DNA from: Verrucomicrobiota bacterium
Lineage (GTDB): Bacteria; Verrucomicrobiota; Verrucomicrobiia; Limisphaerales; SIBE01
Direction of reading: 5' to 3'
Assembly (NCBI GenBank): GCA_016871535.1
Contig: VHCZ01000013.1
Span: 1 to 49,833 of the forward strand
Length of the DNA: 49,833 bases
Positions within the stretch are counted from its first letter, which is position 1. Each line of letters begins with the position of its first letter. Shown here piece by piece: positions 48,265 to 49,833 of the stretch. A program made the position numbers and the translations under genes. The notes beneath the pieces are model-generated. The model had not been told where the DNA came from. It searched no databases and saw only the letters and a list, made by a program, of their open reading frames with translations.

Positions 48265-49452
48265 TCAGCGCCGGCCCTCGATTCGTTTGATGAGTTCTGT
48301 GCCGACCAACAGCGTAATTTGGGATTGGAGGGCAAGGTGATCGTAACGCGTTTTGTAGTGGGTGGCCGACATCAACGCTTCCATGATCTGCGCGCGAATG
48401 ACTTTCTCGGTGTCCACCAGGTCATTCTGGTAGGCGCGTGTGTTGAGGTCGCGGCTCTCGATGGCGGCATTCATCGCTTCCCGCGTCGCGTCATGCCCTT
48501 TCTGCGCCGTGTTCAAGCTCAGGAACGCGTCCTTGATCTGGAGCGCAATGCCCTCTTTGAGGAGGAACTTGTCGGCCGGTTTGACGACGGCGTTCCAGGA
48601 CAAGCCGATCGTATTGGCCAGCGCCGCCTGCGCCATGGCCTCATTCTTTTCGAGCAAGGCCACCATGGAGCGCAGCGATTCCACCACGACTTTGGTCTCC
48701 AACCAGTCCGTCTTCTTCACGCGGCCGCTGCCTTCCTTGTACATCGTTTCCGTGAGATTGAGCGTGGCCTCCATTCGCGCCAGCGTTTCCTTGCCCACAT
48801 GGTGCACCTGGGCCGCAAGGACGGAGCCGTAGTAGAATCGTTTCACGCTGTCCGCGATTTCCAGATCCGTGCGGCGCGCTTCCTCCTTCCGCAAATCCAC
48901 CAAGCCTTTGCCTTGCTCCCGGTAGCCTTTCCGCATTCCTCCATCGTAGAGCAGCCACGTCGCGCCCAGCGAGCCGTAGGCGGAATCCCGATCCTGGAGA
49001 ATCACCTCTTGCGCGGGAACCGTTATGGTCTGTTCCGGGATTTGAAACGTGCTGAGTGGGATCGTCCCGATCCCGGGGATGGTAATCGGCAGCGAGCCGC
49101 CGAACGGAATGGTGAAGTTCTGCGCCGGGACGGGGAAAGCCCGGGCGGGGAAAATGAAATTGGGGCGCTCGTCCAATCGTTCGACCGCCGCCCGCAGCGT
49201 GATCTGGGGCCAATGCGCCGCGAGCGCCTGTCGATGCTGCGCCTCCGCCATCGCCACGGCGAAACGCGACGCGGGGCGGCGCCGGTTGTTTTGCAGAGCT
49301 TCGGCAAGACATTGATCCAGCGTCTTCTCCTGGCTGGACACTACGACGGGAGCCTGGGTGCTTTCGGCCGCGTGCGTTTGCAGGGACAGAACTGCAACCA
49401 GTGAAAGAAGCATTTTCGTTGGCAAGGTCGTCGGGCGTGCGGGAGGAATCAT
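48265..49452 (-). CDS. TolC-family outer membrane efflux protein
   Basis: 395 residues, ATG 49452 with GAAGGA 6 nt upstream. The N-terminus MIPPARPTTLPTKMLLSLVAVLSLQTHAAES is a signal peptide with a long basic n-region. The mature part begins KTLDQCLAEALQNNRR, the usual start of TolC/OEP repeats, then LRAAVERLDERPNF; two long coiled-coil halves follow (about 170-240 and 280-380, rich in Ala, Glu, Leu). A Pro/Ile-rich insertion (about 95-150, PITIPGIGTIPLSTFQIPEQ) lies where the beta-barrel strands should be and contains repeated IP motifs. No inner-membrane partner is visible in the window. Confidence 0.88.
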   Translation of the reverse strand: MIPPARPTTLPTKMLLSLVAVLSLQTHAAESTQAPVVVSSQEKTLDQCLAEALQNNRRRPASRFAVAMAEAQHRQALAAHWPQITLRAAVERLDERPNFIFPARAFPVPAQNFTIPFGGSLPITIPGIGTIPLSTFQIPEQTITVPAQEVILQDRDSAYGSLGATWLLYDGGMRKGYREQGKGLVDLRKEEARRTDLEIADSVKRFYYGSVLAAQVHHVGKETLARMEATLNLTETMYKEGSGRVKKTDWLETKVVVESLRSMVALLEKNEAMAQAALANTIGLSWNAVVKPADKFLLKEGIALQIKDAFLSLNTAQKGHDATREAMNAAIESRDLNTRAYQNDLVDTEKVIRAQIMEALMSATHYKTRYDHLALQSQITLLVGTELIKRIEGRR

Positions 49453-49662
49453 AGCGGGTCCTTCAGGGAAGCCTCTTGGGGCGCCGTGGATTCGATGTGC
49501 ATATTGCTCGCGCGTTGTTCAAGGTCACAAAGCCGCACCCAGGAGGATAGAAGGCTCAACGCTGTCGGAGGGCAACCGGGTTGCCTCATCCAGTCGCACT
49601 ATGTCGAGAGCGAGCGCCTGCCTCAAGTCTAAACGGGCGTCCTTTCAATCACGAACCGGCGC

Positions 49663-49686
49663 GGTGGGGCGAGGCTCCCGCCGAGC
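49663..49686. repeat. REP-like half-site
   Basis: GGTGGGGCGAGGCTCCCGCC followed by GAGCC resembles the GGTAGGGCGAGTCCGTCCC-GGCGAGCC left half of the palindrome at 41712. The complementary right half is not found nearby, so it is a partial or decayed copy. The stretch 49453-49662 also contains the short palindrome GGCAACCGGGTTGCC near 49571; nothing else is recognised in it. Confidence 0.4.
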
Positions 49687-49708
49687 CTTGCTTCCAGAGA
49701 TCCATTCC

Positions 49709-49833
49709 TTAGTGGTCCGTTTCGTAAATACGCTCACGTTCGTTGCGCCCAATTTGGCCTGGGGCAAGGCGCGACGAGCGAGCATCCCCCGCCAGTGGGG
49801 CTGTGACCGAGGAGCAACGCAGCCCCAGGCAAA
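49709..49833 (-). mobile_element. Three-stem palindromic element, copy 3 (cut by window edge, inverted orientation)
   Basis: The first 34 nt (49709-49742, starting TTAGTGGTCC) align as an outer arm. They lead into GTTGCGCCCAATTTGGCC, GGGGCAAGGCGCGACGAGCGAG, which on the minus strand reads CTCGTCGCGCCTTGCCCC and GGGCGCAAC, the P3 half of copy 2. The copy therefore runs on the minus strand. It continues past 49833, so its second arm and the P2 stem cannot be seen. Confidence 0.75.

Overview
The window is a GC-rich bacterial chromosome segment, most likely from a Verrucomicrobiota (PVC superphylum) organism. This rests on gene content, not a database match. There is an ECF-type sigma factor next to a zinc-ribbon Hanks-type kinase with WD40 repeats. 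There is also a cupredoxin plus c-type heme protein of the Pirellula/Verrucomicrobium style, an RNase HIII, and many short palindromic and tandem repeats between genes.

Layout. 1-4666 (minus strand): a truncated D-aminoacylase-like amidohydrolase, then a sigma factor / zinc-ribbon protein / Ser-Thr kinase-WD40 cluster whose kinase gene is frameshifted. 4779-8144: a DapA-family aldolase, mutY and rnhC. 8273-39819 (plus strand) is almost entirely the translation and transcription machinery: tRNA-Thr, tuf, tRNA-Trp, tRNA-Ser, secE, nusG, rplK, rplA, rplJ, rplL, rpoB, rpoC; then rpsL, rpsG, fusA; then the S10-spc-alpha superoperon from rpsJ to rplQ with secY, map, infA and rpmJ embedded. rpmD (L30), adk and rpmG (L33) are not at their usual places. 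39982-49452: a PQQ-type beta-propeller protein, a cupredoxin/cytochrome c protein, a histidine kinase with an upstream tandem phosphonate-binding-like protein, and a TolC-family outer membrane protein.

The most unusual content is repetitive DNA. (1) Three copies (6849-7120, 41307-41582, 49709 to the window end) of an element of about 275 bp. Each complete copy has 34-bp inverted terminal arms enclosing two inner hairpins, so it could fold into a three-way junction. The cores are conserved, while the arms differ between copies yet remain self-complementary within each complete copy. (2) Six loci built from tandem 7- or 8-bp units followed by the reverse-complement units: inside the kinase gene, in rplV-rpsC, rpsK-rpsD and rpsD-rpoA spacers, between two convergent genes, and upstream of the binding-protein gene. 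In the three ribosomal spacers an ATG-initiated small ORF runs through the repeat and stops 3-9 nt before the next gene. (3) A shorter REP-like palindrome.

Other points of note: an EF-Tu whose switch I lacks the usual R-G-I-T-I sequence, an S11 with a leader of about 90 residues rich in Ala, Pro and Lys, a substrate-binding gene that is an in-frame tandem duplication with an internal signal peptide and ribosome-binding site, and an intrinsic terminator between rpsG and fusA.
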